A stretch of DNA of 64,000 bases, from NCBI RefSeq assembly GCF_014874095.1, contig NZ_JADBEB010000001.1:7068001-7132000 (forward strand), given 5' to 3'. The position numbers and the translations under genes were made by a program. A model generated the notes under the pieces. That model searched no databases. It saw only the letters and a list, made by a program, of their open reading frames with translations, and was not told where the DNA came from. Source of the DNA: Plantactinospora soyae (lineage in GTDB: Bacteria > Actinomycetota > Actinomycetes > Mycobacteriales > Micromonosporaceae). Of the stretch, positions 24,551 to 32,779 are shown piece by piece (position 1 is the first letter of the stretch; each line of letters starts with the position of its first letter).

Positions 24551-24859
24551 GACGACTCCTTATGGGAGCAGGGGCGAGGACGGACCGCCCTCAATCGATG
24601 CTGATTAATGTAGGTGGCGGATCCGACGACCGGCGCATAGCAGTTGCCTCATATCGGAGGGTCCGGCGGGCCGGCGGTCATCTGAATCGGCCCGGGGCCT
24701 CGGGGCCGGACCGGCGCCGGAACGCCGAACGCAACCTGTTCGGAACACGGACCGTCGCGATCGCGGATCAGCATGGTGGGGCTAACCTGGAGCGGGTGTC
24801 CGGCGTCGCCGGCGGGGGGCGGAAGGCGGTAGGCGTTTGTGCTGGCGGAGGATGACCCG
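24551..24859. other. divergent region between snapalysin and LacI-type regulator
   Basis: This 309-nt region carries an AT-richer island around 24593-24614 (ATCGATGCTGATTAATGTAG) that probably contains the snapalysin promoter and/or an operator. No perfect LacI-type palindrome is evident. No ORF is supported. Confidence 0.4.
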
Positions 24860-25921
24860 ATGACCACGCCGTCGCGGGCGGGACGCCCGGCGGTGATGAC
24901 CGACGTGGCCCGGCTCGCCGGGGTGTCGCACCAGACGGTCTCACGGGTGATCAACGGCCATCCACGGGTACGCCCCGAGACCCGGGACCGGGTGGTGCGG
25001 GCGATGGCGGAACTGAGCTACCGACCGAACGCGATGGCCCGGGGGCTGGCCAGCCGCCGGTCCCGGGTGCTCGGTGTGGTCAGCTTCGACACCATCCTGT
25101 TCGGTCCGGCGTCCACCCTGCTCGGCATCGAGCGCGCCGCCCGGGCCGCCGGCTACGGCGTCAGCATCGTCACCCTGGAGATGGTCGACCGCCGGGGTGT
25201 GCTCAGCGCCGTGGAGGCGCTCGACGGTCAGGGTGTCGACGGGGTCATCATCATCGCACCGCAGATGGCGGCCGCCGCCGCGCTGCACAGCCTGCCCCGG
25301 GGAATGGTGGCGGTGGCGGTGGAGGCGGGCCAGGACAGCGGCCTGCCCTCCGTCTCGGTCGACCAGATCACCGGCGCGCGACTGGCCGTCCGACACCTGC
25401 TCGAACTCGGTCACCGCACCGTCTGGCACGTCTCCGGCCCCAGCGACTGGTTGGAGGCGCGGGATCGGATCACCGGCTGGCGGCAGAGCCTGGAGGAGGT
25501 CGGTGCCGCGGTGCCGCCGATCATCGCCGGGGACTGGAGCGCCCGCTCCGGGTACGCCGCCGGAACGGCACTGGCCGGAAACCCGGACGTGACCGCTGTC
25601 TTCGTCGCCAACGACCAGATGGCGCTGGGCCTGCTGCGCGCCCTGCACGAGCGGGGCGTACGGGTGCCGGCGGACATCAGCGTGGTGGCGTTCGACGACA
25701 TCCCGGAGGCGGAGTTCATGCTGCCGCCGCTGACCACGGTGCGTCAGGACTTCGACGAGGTGGGTCGGCGCGGGATGGCCACTCTGCTGCGACTGCTCGG
25801 CTCGACCGCGAACGGAGCTCGGCCGAGCGCCGTACTGCCGACCGCCGTCATGGCGACGACCACGCCGATCGAGCCGACCCTGGTGATCCGGCAGAGCACC
25901 GCCGCACCCGCCGCGGGCTGA
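24860..25921 (+). CDS. LacI-family transcriptional regulator
   Basis: This 353-residue repressor has an N-terminal HTH 'MTDVARLAGVSHQTVSRVINGHPRVRPETRDRV' (split here by the usual hinge), then 'LSYRPNAMARGLASRRSRVLGVV'. The periplasmic-binding-like sensor core has 'GVDGVIIIAPQM', 'DQITGARLAVRHLLELGH', 'FVANDQMALGLLRAL', 'ISVVAFDDIPEAEFMLPPLTTVRQDF' and 'RRGMATLLRLL'. Such proteins sense sugars. ATG 24860 follows GGAGG (24847-24851); an earlier in-frame GTG at 24839 lacks one. No sugar operon follows directly; the nearest sugar ABC importer is at 43.7-46.8 kb. The target therefore remains open, with snapalysin or itself as candidates. Confidence 0.92.
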   Translation: MTTPSRAGRPAVMTDVARLAGVSHQTVSRVINGHPRVRPETRDRVVRAMAELSYRPNAMARGLASRRSRVLGVVSFDTILFGPASTLLGIERAARAAGYGVSIVTLEMVDRRGVLSAVEALDGQGVDGVIIIAPQMAAAAALHSLPRGMVAVAVEAGQDSGLPSVSVDQITGARLAVRHLLELGHRTVWHVSGPSDWLEARDRITGWRQSLEEVGAAVPPIIAGDWSARSGYAAGTALAGNPDVTAVFVANDQMALGLLRALHERGVRVPADISVVAFDDIPEAEFMLPPLTTVRQDFDEVGRRGMATLLRLLGSTANGARPSAVLPTAVMATTTPIEPTLVIRQSTAAPAAG

Positions 25922-26156
25922 ACCGGACGGCCGGATTCAGGCTCATGGCGTGGGTCGGAACGAGCTGTCCCCCCGGAAGGGTGGCGTTGTCGGCGTAGTT
26001 GTCGAACGGCACCAGCGCCTGTCGATCCCGGGGCCCGCCCGACGGGTCAGCGGTCCGGGGCAGCCACCTGGGAGACTCTGAGCCGGACCGGCTCCGTGGG
26101 GCGAGGCCGCACGACGGACGCCGGAGCCACCAACGGAGCTGGAACGGGAGCGGAAC

Positions 26157-26657
26157 GTGGAACTGGTCGGAACCCTGTCGCTGATCGCCGCCACACTGGG
26201 CACGGGTCTGATGGCCGGACTCTTCACCAGCTTCGCGTACGCCGTGATGCCGGCCCTGCGGCGGGCCGACGACCGGACGTTGGTCATCACGATGCAGCAG
26301 ATCAACAGGGTGATCATCAATGGCTGGTTCCTGAGCAGCTTCCTCGGCGCCCCGGCGCTCGCGATCGTGGCCGTGGCCACCCACTGGAACGGTGACCTGC
26401 GCCGGGCCCTGCCGTGGATCGTCGCCGGGTTCCTGCTCTACCTGGTGATGTTCGGCATCACCATGGGGCTCAACGTCCCCCTCAACAACCAGCTCGAGGC
26501 CGCCGGTGATCCCGATCGGCACACCGACCTCGCGACCGTCCGTGAGCGCTTCGAGTCGCGGTGGATCACGTACAACCTCGCTCGGGCGGTGGCCTCCACC
26601 GCCGCCTTCGGCTGCCTTCTCTGGGCCCTGGTGCTGCACGGCACCGCCACCGGTTGA
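26157..26657 (+). CDS. DUF1772 membrane protein
   Basis: This 166-residue protein has four hydrophobic helices: 'LIAATLGTGLMAGLFTSFAYAV', 'SSFLGAPALAIVAVA', 'WIVAGFLLYLVMFGITMGLNVPLNNQL' and 'ASTAAFGCLLWALVL'. The Asn/Asp residues in 'GLNVPLNNQLEA' and 'FESRWITYNLARAV' fit the DUF1772 family, related to anthrone-oxygenase-like proteins. Function in bacteria is not settled; some members act with polyketide oxygenation. The GTG start at 26157 follows GGGAG. It converges on the membrane protein at 26703-28249, 45 nt away. Confidence 0.8.
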   Translation: MELVGTLSLIAATLGTGLMAGLFTSFAYAVMPALRRADDRTLVITMQQINRVIINGWFLSSFLGAPALAIVAVATHWNGDLRRALPWIVAGFLLYLVMFGITMGLNVPLNNQLEAAGDPDRHTDLATVRERFESRWITYNLARAVASTAAFGCLLWALVLHGTATG

Positions 26658-26702
26658 CCGGTGGCCGCGAGTCCATCGCGGGTGCGACCCATCCCCCGAG
26701 CG

Positions 26703-28249
26703 TCAGGCAAGGTCGGCCGGCGGCCGGCCGGGCCGCGCGGGAGCCGGCAGCGGGTCGGACGTCGCCGGATCGGAGGCCCACGGACCCGACCCCGGCGGCT
26801 CCGACGGCGGCGGATCAGCGACCTGCGGACCGGGCTGCGGCGGGTCAGCCGCCTGCGGTGGGTCGGACGGCGGGCCGGGCAGCGGCGGTAGGGACTGCGC
26901 CAGGTCGGGCAGGGGCCGGCCGGCCAGCGCGGGATCGGGCGTCGGCCGGTCGCCGCCAGGCAGTAGAACAGGCCGATCAGTGGAACGAGCAGCAGGCAGC
27001 ACTGGAGATTGGGAACCTGGAGCCGTTCCAGCATCGCCGCGTTGTCGAAGCCGACGCCCGGGTCACGGGACGTCGGAGTGAGTACACCCGCCCAGAGGAT
27101 GCCGACCGTCAGGATTCCGGCCAGCACGAGTAGTGCTCTGACCCGTCCGGCGGCCCGCCGGAACGGACCGACGGGTGGCCCGAGCACCGGTCCCGGCCGG
27201 ACCTCCCGAACCGGCGGCAGGTTCCGGATACCCACCGGGGCGTACCGGCCGGTGTGGCTGACCAGCACCGCCGCGTGCAGCCGGCGCCACCGCGCCCGCG
27301 TCACCCCGGGCAACCAGCACAGCGTCACCGCGCCGGGAAACTCCTCGTGCAGCCGGGCGAGGTCGAATGATCGATCGAAATGGATGGTGCCTCTCGCCTC
27401 CGGCCCGTTGAACTCGGCCGGCAGGGTGCCGGGCTCGTCGGTCCGGACCGATGCCGCTTCGAGCCGGCCGGTGAGCACGATCGCCGGCTCGCTCCGGTGG
27501 AGAAGTGCGCGGCGTAGCCTCGCCTGGGCCCGCCAACCTCCTGGCGGCCCCGACCGGTAGGCGAGGACCACGATCATCGCGACCCCGCCCGACAGGAGGC
27601 CGAGGAACCAGCCGGGGAGGCCTCCGGCCAACAACTCGAACAACTCGTCCGGATCCTCGGCGATCACGGCACCGGCGGTCGGGTCGGTCGGGGCGTACAG
27701 CACGTGGACGAGCTGCCCATCCTGCGGATAGCGGTCGAAGGCCACCCGTTCCGTCACCGAGCGGAGTGGCCCGGTCGAGTCGGTGAGCCGTACCGTCACC
27801 CGGGCCTCGTACCAGTCCGGACCTCTGACGTGGTGCGAGGCGACCGGACCCAGCGCGGCGATCTCCACCTCGTACACGTCCGGATCGGCCTGTCGGAGCG
27901 TGACCAGTTCCGGAGGTGTGGCGCCGGCCGCCGAGGGCAGCGCCAGCGCGCAGATCCCACCGAGGATCAGCACGGTGTCGGCGACGATCCGCCGTCGCGC
28001 GGGCCACCAGCCGGCCCGCGACGGTGGGCCGTCGGCGGGTCCGGCCCGGACCGCCAGCAGCCACCACCCGACGCTCGCCACGATCGTCAGGCCGAACGGT
28101 CCGAGGACCTCCGGGCGCGGCCAGGTGCGGTCCCAGGTGACCAGCAGTCCCGCCACGGTGCCCAGGACGCCGGCCAGGGCCAACCCGGCGAGACAGACCC
28201 GGAGGAGAACGGAGGCGCGCACGAAGATCATTATGTGGTCGGCACGCAA
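26703..28249 (-). CDS. multi-span membrane protein with an apparent C-terminal frameshift
   Basis: I do not recognise this protein. The first 450 residues contain spans near 10-35 ('LRVCLAGLALAGVLGTVAGLLV'), 50-70 and 85-105, then a beta-rich stretch and another span near 215-240. There is a soluble domain ('GRLEAASVRTDEPGTL', 'TIHFDRSFDLARLHEEFPG') and two last spans ('VRALLVLAGILTVGILWAGVL', 'CCLLLVPLIGLFYCLAA'). Read straight through, the frame continues to 26438, becomes Arg-rich nonsense and runs 220 nt antisense into the DUF1772 gene. One base shift near 26950 instead gives a Pro/Asp tail ('SDPPQAADPPQPGPQVADPP') ending at 26703. That is the more natural C-terminus. The shift could be a sequencing error or a true mutation. 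The start is unclear: TTG 28249 or ATG 28231, neither with a good ribosome-binding site. Confidence 0.65.
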
Positions 28250-28318
28250 CCGGAGGACCGGACTGTCCGGGCCGGGCCACCTGGGGGTGCAGACCGGCGA
28301 TAGCCGTACCCGGCACGG

Positions 28319-28831
28319 TCACCGGCCCAGCTCCCACCAGTCCTCCTCGGCCATGACCTTGTCCTCGTACGTCACCCGGGGCAGCGAGTTGACGTCGTAG
28401 CCGCGCGACTCGAGTACGGCGATCCGGGTGTTGCCGTCCATCACGGTGCCGTCCGGCTTGGCGGTCAGCGGCTCCTGCGCCCCGGGACGCAGGGAGGCGA
28501 CGATGTCGTTCGTGCTCTGGTCGTTCCAGTAGTCGACGGAACTCTTGTCGAGGGTGCCGTACGGGTGCAGCATCGTCAGCGGCGCGTCATCGTCCTGCAC
28601 ACCGCCCTCGCCGCCGGACTGGGCGGTGTCGTCACCGGCCTGTCCGGTCCCGTCCGGGGTTCGCTCCTCGCCGTCCTCCCGGTCCTGCTCCGCGACGGCC
28701 TGTCGAGCCTCCGCCCGCGAGGTGCCCACGCCGAACTGCTCGTCGCCCTGCGCCGTCGGCTCGTCGGGCCGCTTCGTGGACTCGTCGCTCTCGTTCGGTG
28801 GGTCGGTACCGGGGATGGTGTCGGTGGCCAT
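28319..28831 (-). CDS. acidic protein with ParB-like C-terminal segment
   Basis: This 170-residue protein has a first half that is highly acidic and probably disordered ('DPPNESDESTKRPDEPT', 'EDGEERTPDGTGQAGDD'). The second half contains 'DGTVMDGNTRIAVLESRGYDV', resembling the ParB/sulfiredoxin-fold 'xxDGNxRIxAxxxxG' motif in which Asn and Arg line a nucleotide pocket. It is preceded by 'GTLDKSSVDYWNDQSTNDIVASL'. It lies 87 nt after the putative immunity gene and reads the same way, so it is likely the last gene of that operon. AAGGCGG precedes ATG 28831. Proteins with this motif occur in conflict and plasmid systems; a nuclease, CTPase or regulatory role cannot be chosen. Confidence 0.7.
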   Translation of the reverse strand: MATDTIPGTDPPNESDESTKRPDEPTAQGDEQFGVGTSRAEARQAVAEQDREDGEERTPDGTGQAGDDTAQSGGEGGVQDDDAPLTMLHPYGTLDKSSVDYWNDQSTNDIVASLRPGAQEPLTAKPDGTVMDGNTRIAVLESRGYDVNSLPRVTYEDKVMAEEDWWELGR

Positions 28832-28917
28832 CGTTCCGCCTTCGGGTGCTCAGGTCTAGGTACCGGGCGGCCCGCGCCGCTGTGCCGGGCGCTGTGCGGG
28901 CTCGGCGGGTGGTCGCA

Positions 28918-29217
28918 CTAATCCGCCGAGATGGTGAACTCGACGTAGAGCGTGGGGTCGTCCTGCCAGGCGTCCACGACGCGTCCGGCCGACTCGGTGC
29001 CGTGGGTCGCCTCGCTGAGGTCGGCGATCCGGTCGAGATCCGGTCGGAAGCCCGAACCGTCGGTGTGGAATCCATCGACGCCGAGCACGCGCCAGTTCCG
29101 GGAGCGCAGAAAATCAATGACCCGGGCCGCGTCGGGTACGCCGAACAATACGGACTGGCCGCGTACGACTGCCTCGGCCGGAAATGCGGTGAGCAGGGCG
29201 GCGGTCACATCGGTCAT
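28918..29217 (-). CDS. probable immunity protein for the E5-like toxin
   Basis: This 99-residue soluble, acidic alpha/beta protein contains 'ARVIDFLRSRNWRVLGVDGFHTDG' and 'DLDRIADLSEATHG'. I cannot assign a Pfam family with confidence, though small proteins with a 'VLGxDxF' core occur among polymorphic-toxin immunity proteins. The assignment rests on context: its ATG (29217) overlaps the stop of the E5-like toxin by 4 nt, the classic toxin-then-immunity arrangement. No membrane span is seen, consistent with a cytosolic RNase inhibitor. It would protect the producer and kin by binding the C-terminal RNase domain. Confidence 0.65.
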   Translation of the reverse strand: MTDVTAALLTAFPAEAVVRGQSVLFGVPDAARVIDFLRSRNWRVLGVDGFHTDGSGFRPDLDRIADLSEATHGTESAGRVVDAWQDDPTLYVEFTISAD

Positions 29218-29840
29218 GTGAACGGAGACCTCCAGTCGGGATCGGTTCGGTCACTGACCTGAACGATATCGCCGGTCCGGTCGTTACGAACCACGTAACT
29301 CTCGTCCTCGTTGATATATGCCGTCGCCGGATCGTCGTTGCGGGTACCGTCCGGATTCCAGCGGGTGTCGGCCGTCTCCTGGGTCCGATGCGGTGAATTG
29401 ATCGTGTCCTCGACGGAATCGTGCGTCCAGCCCCGCTTCTCCAGCTGTCCTTCGATCTTCTCGCCGAAGCTCGTCTCCACTCCGGCATCGCTCTCCTGCC
29501 CCTTCTCGTCGTGCTGCCCGGCCTCATTCGACGCCTGCCCGTCCGGCTCCTGCTGTGCCGTCTCCTGCCCGCCCGGCTCCTGCTGTGCCGTCTCCTGCCC
29601 GCCCGGCTCCTGCTGTGCCGTCTCCTGCTGTGCCGTCTCCTGCGGTGACGACTCCTGGCCCGCCGACTCCTGCCCGGACGCCTCCTGGTCCGATTCGGCG
29701 ATTTCCTTTCTGGTCCGACCACGGGACTCGTCGTCGTCGCCCAGCGTCTCCGCCCGGGCCGTCTCGGGCGTACCGCCGGACGACTCCCGATCGTGCTCGA
29801 CCGGGGGCGTCCCGTCGATGGCCGTCGGGTTCTCCGTCAT
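29214..29840 (-). CDS. putative secreted effector with colicin-E5-like RNase C-terminus
   Basis: This 208-residue protein starts with residues 1-125, which are acidic and disordered with a Gln/Glu repeat ('QETAQQEPGG' three times). Residues about 125-208 form a compact domain: 'KIEGQLEKRGWTHDSVEDTI' and 'DPATAYINEDESYVV', ending 'TGDIVQVSDRTDPDW'. This pattern (RGW...I..P...D.R...G...ATAY....YVV...TG.IVQVSDR.DP.W) is the one I know from the colicin E5 C-terminal ribonuclease family, which cleaves tRNAs with GUN-type (queuosine) anticodons. There is no signal peptide. It is coupled by ATGA overlaps to the HerA-type ATPase before it and to the probable immunity gene after it. The disordered N-terminus may be the recognition tag for transfer; that is inference. 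Confidence 0.72.
   Translation of the reverse strand: MTENPTAIDGTPPVEHDRESSGGTPETARAETLGDDDESRGRTRKEIAESDQEASGQESAGQESSPQETAQQETAQQEPGGQETAQQEPGGQETAQQEPDGQASNEAGQHDEKGQESDAGVETSFGEKIEGQLEKRGWTHDSVEDTINSPHRTQETADTRWNPDGTRNDDPATAYINEDESYVVRNDRTGDIVQVSDRTDPDWRSPFT
29545..29627 (-). repeat. 30-bp in-frame tandem repeat in the toxin gene
   Basis: A 30-nt unit occurs almost 2.8 times (29545-29574, 29575-29604, 29605-29627), followed by a further 15-nt partial copy to about 29640. It encodes the decapeptide QETAQQEPGG. The copies are nearly identical in DNA, pointing to recent slippage-type expansion. Confidence 0.8.
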
Positions 29841-32779
29841 CGGCCGGCCATGAGGTACCTGGCCGGCCAGGTGCACTTGACGAACCGCCCGAGTACGTCG
29901 TCGACGCGCTCGTTCCAGCCCGGCTCGCCCGGTCCGACGCCGATGGCCGTTTCGAGGGCGGGACGGTGCTCGGCACCGAAGACGACCGTACGGCGAACCG
30001 TCCGGTTCCGTTGGTCGGCGTCGAACCAGCCGTGTACCAGCGCGAACTGCCGGCCGCAGGGGGTGTGCGGGATGTTGACGCCGTACGCCGCGTTCCACTC
30101 CTGCGTGCGTGGATGGGCGGGATGGTCGGGGTCGGCCTGCCGGGTCTGGTTGAGCTCGTCGAGGATCAGCACCCACCGGTACGGCGTGGCGAGCCACTGT
30201 GGTTCCTCGTGGGCGCAGCGGACGGTCCGGCCGGGCAGTCCGGGCAGGGTGCCGAGGACGTGCGCGGCGAGTTCGTCCGGGCTGGCGATCCGGCCCAGCG
30301 CGCAGGCGCGGGCGGCGACGGCGGCGTCGACGGCGTGCGACAGCGCGCAGTGGCGTAGCCGGCGCGGCAGGGCGGCGACCTCGGCGCGCAGGTCGTCGTC
30401 CGGTAGCGGGCTGCCCCACCCGGTGAGGTGTCCGAGTACGGCGAGTTCGGCCCAGACGACGAGCAGTGGCCGGTCGTGCAGCAGGTGTTGGGCGTACCGG
30501 AGCTGCCGCAGGTCACACGGGACGCTCCGGCAGTCGATGCCGCAGGTGGCGCTGCGTCGGCCGATCAGGACGTCGACCGGGGCCGTACCGGCCGGGGTGT
30601 CGGACCGCTCCCGGTCGGTGCCGTCGGGTACGACGACGAGAAGTGGATGGTCCATTCCGTCGGTGAAGACCGCTCCGGTGCCGGGTCGGAGGGTGACCAG
30701 GTACTCCGACTGCGCCTCGGTGAGGTTGACCGTGGCGCCCACCGCCTCGCGGTCGTCCTGGGCCGGCAACCGGTGCATCACCTTCACCGCCGTGTTCTTG
30801 ATGACGTCCGGGGCGAGTTTGCTGGGAATCTGTTCGGCGATGACCAGACCCTCGCCGTAGGCGCGGATCTCGGCGAGCAGCGCGGCGAAGAGTTCTACGG
30901 CGTGCGCGACCGGTCCGGGATGCTCGGTACGACGCAGCAGCCGGTGGGCCTCCTCGAAGACGCTCAGGTGGCGCAGGCCGGACCGGAACGACGCCGGATC
31001 GGTCCGCTGTGCCACCCGCAGGTGCTCGACGAGCCGGATCAGCAGGGTGCCCATCAGGAACGCCTTGTCGCGGTCGTCGCCGACATCCTCGATCTCGACC
31101 ACGACGTTGCGGTGCAGCAGCCGGGGGAAGTCGAGCGGGTGGCCGCCCTCGAAGAACCGTCCGGTGGTGCCGAGCCGGAGGCTGGAGAGCCGGACCCGGA
31201 CGAAGCCCCGCACGTTGTCGGTGATCTCCTGGCCGTAGCCGATGTCGGCGACCACGTGTTCGGCGGTGCGTTGCAGGTCGCCGAGGGTCGGATAGCGGGG
31301 CCGGTGCCCCGGGGTCCGGGCCGCGCTCAGCGGCAGGTCCCAGCCCTGCTCCTCGTAGCAGCGGGTCAGCGCGGCGGCGAGAACCTGTGGAAACGGCTCT
31401 TCGGCCTCGAAGGCGGCCAGGAACAGCGCCCGGACGAGGTCGAGGTGGGTCTGCAACGGGAAGCCGGCGGCGGGTTCGAGCGGATTGAGCCCGACCGGCG
31501 GTACGTCGGGATCGCCCGGCCGGATCGCGATCACCCGATCCGCACCGAGCCGGGTGGCCAACTGGCGGTACTCGGCCTTGGCCGGCTCCACCACCAGCCA
31601 GGGCAGGCCGGCGGCGTCGGCGCCCTCGAGCAGGTGCCGAATGGTCTGGGACTTGCCGCCGCCGGTCGCGCCGCAGACGAAGGTGTGCCGGTTCAGGCTC
31701 GCCAGCGGCAGCCGCAGCCGCCCGGCGGGTACGCCGTCGCGGTCGAGGACCTGGCCGAGGTCGATCCCACTGTCCCGACCGGCCCGGGCGAAGGCGCCGG
31801 TGTCGTCGCCGCCGTTGTCGGTCTCCGGGGTCACGTCGAAGCTGGACCGGGGCACCACCCGCACCCCGGGGACCTCCACACTGGGCGGGCGCGCGACCGA
31901 GGCGACCAGGAGCGAACTGGCCAGGAACGACACGGTGGCCGCGGTCCCGGTGGCGTCAGTTCCGGTGACGTCGGCGTGCAGCGCGGTCGGCAGGTCGGTC
32001 ACGACAGGATCGGGGACGAGCGCGTACGGCAGGCCGGTCAGGTCGGTGGCCGCGCCCAGCAGCCCGGCGACCGCCATCGCCTCGGCAGGGCTCGTTCCAC
32101 CGGCGAGCAGGCGTACCCGCCACAGACCGGTGGCCTCGGCGGCCCGCAGTTCGTGGTGCCGGTGTTCGAGCCGGATGGCCCGGACGGCGTGTTCGGGCGA
32201 TGACGTACGGCTGCGGGAGTCCCGTTCCGCCGACGCGACCCGCTCGGCCTCGCGGCGCAGTTCGGCCGGCGGTACCGGCTGGGCGACCAGCAGCCAGCCG
32301 AACGGCGCGTGCCAGGCGCTGAGCAGGGTGTCGGCGAGATTGGGACGGGCACCGGGTTCGGGTACCTCGGCACGCTGCCCGACCAGCAGCCCGTCGACGA
32401 TACCGGCGAGCCGGGTCCAGGCCGGCAGCGTGCCGAGCAGGGCCGACGGGTCGTCGGCCGGCTGCCGGTACCCCCGGGTGCCGGGTGGAAAGCTCAACGC
32501 CACAGGCCCCGCCCCGATGGTGGTGGCGGGGCGGGCGGTGGTCAGCACGGTGACCGGCCCACCGGCGACCGGGCGGTACCAGCCGAACAGCAGCGGCGCC
32601 GGCGGCTGGCTCAGGTGGGCCCCGGCGTGGTACTCGGCCACGACCGCGGCGTGCCGACGGGGCCGGTCCGGGTCGTGGCCGGCGCCGGCAGGCTGCGGTG
32701 CGCCGGGCTGCGGAGGTTCCGCGTAGACCTCGACGACCCGGCACAGCCTCGCCAGCACCGCCTCGCCGGTCGCGCTCAC
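29837..32779 (-). CDS. HerA/VirB4-type AAA ATPase (DUF87-like)
   Basis: This 980-residue ATPase has about 370 N-terminal residues forming a mixed alpha/beta region. The motor follows: 'HTFVCGATGGGKSQT' (Walker A), 'WLVVEPAKAEYRQL', 'RHLSVFEEAHRLL' (Walker B with the HerA-type E-E-A-H), and 'GEGLVIAEQIPSKLAPDVIKNTAVKVMHRL', the sensor/Gln segment typical of HerA, VirB4 and related translocases. The last 300 residues are unassigned; 'CGIDCRSVPCDLRQL' includes a Cys cluster. Hexameric motors of this clade pump DNA or protein. GTG 32779 overlaps the stop of the membrane protein by 4 nt and its own stop overlaps the toxin start, so stoichiometric expression is likely. Lack of relaxase or pilus genes argues against a conjugative element. 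Confidence 0.88.
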   Translation of the reverse strand: MSATGEAVLARLCRVVEVYAEPPQPGAPQPAGAGHDPDRPRRHAAVVAEYHAGAHLSQPPAPLLFGWYRPVAGGPVTVLTTARPATTIGAGPVALSFPPGTRGYRQPADDPSALLGTLPAWTRLAGIVDGLLVGQRAEVPEPGARPNLADTLLSAWHAPFGWLLVAQPVPPAELRREAERVASAERDSRSRTSSPEHAVRAIRLEHRHHELRAAEATGLWRVRLLAGGTSPAEAMAVAGLLGAATDLTGLPYALVPDPVVTDLPTALHADVTGTDATGTAATVSFLASSLLVASVARPPSVEVPGVRVVPRSSFDVTPETDNGGDDTGAFARAGRDSGIDLGQVLDRDGVPAGRLRLPLASLNRHTFVCGATGGGKSQTIRHLLEGADAAGLPWLVVEPAKAEYRQLATRLGADRVIAIRPGDPDVPPVGLNPLEPAAGFPLQTHLDLVRALFLAAFEAEEPFPQVLAAALTRCYEEQGWDLPLSAARTPGHRPRYPTLGDLQRTAEHVVADIGYGQEITDNVRGFVRVRLSSLRLGTTGRFFEGGHPLDFPRLLHRNVVVEIEDVGDDRDKAFLMGTLLIRLVEHLRVAQRTDPASFRSGLRHLSVFEEAHRLLRRTEHPGPVAHAVELFAALLAEIRAYGEGLVIAEQIPSKLAPDVIKNTAVKVMHRLPAQDDREAVGATVNLTEAQSEYLVTLRPGTGAVFTDGMDHPLLVVVPDGTDRERSDTPAGTAPVDVLIGRRSATCGIDCRSVPCDLRQLRYAQHLLHDRPLLVVWAELAVLGHLTGWGSPLPDDDLRAEVAALPRRLRHCALSHAVDAAVAARACALGRIASPDELAAHVLGTLPGLPGRTVRCAHEEPQWLATPYRWVLILDELNQTRQADPDHPAHPRTQEWNAAYGVNIPHTPCGRQFALVHGWFDADQRNRTVRRTVVFGAEHRPALETAIGVGPGEPGWNERVDDVLGRFVKCTWPARYLMAGR

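Noticed and set aside
29841-30419. N-terminal extension of the toxin frame into the HerA-type gene
   Set aside because: The extension is Arg-rich and overlaps the 3' part of the ATPase; ATG 29840 forms an exact ATGA junction.
30428-32203. 591-codon plus-strand frame opposite the HerA-type ATPase
   Set aside because: It is antisense to a protein with full Walker motifs, and has Gly/Gln/Arg-rich shadow composition.
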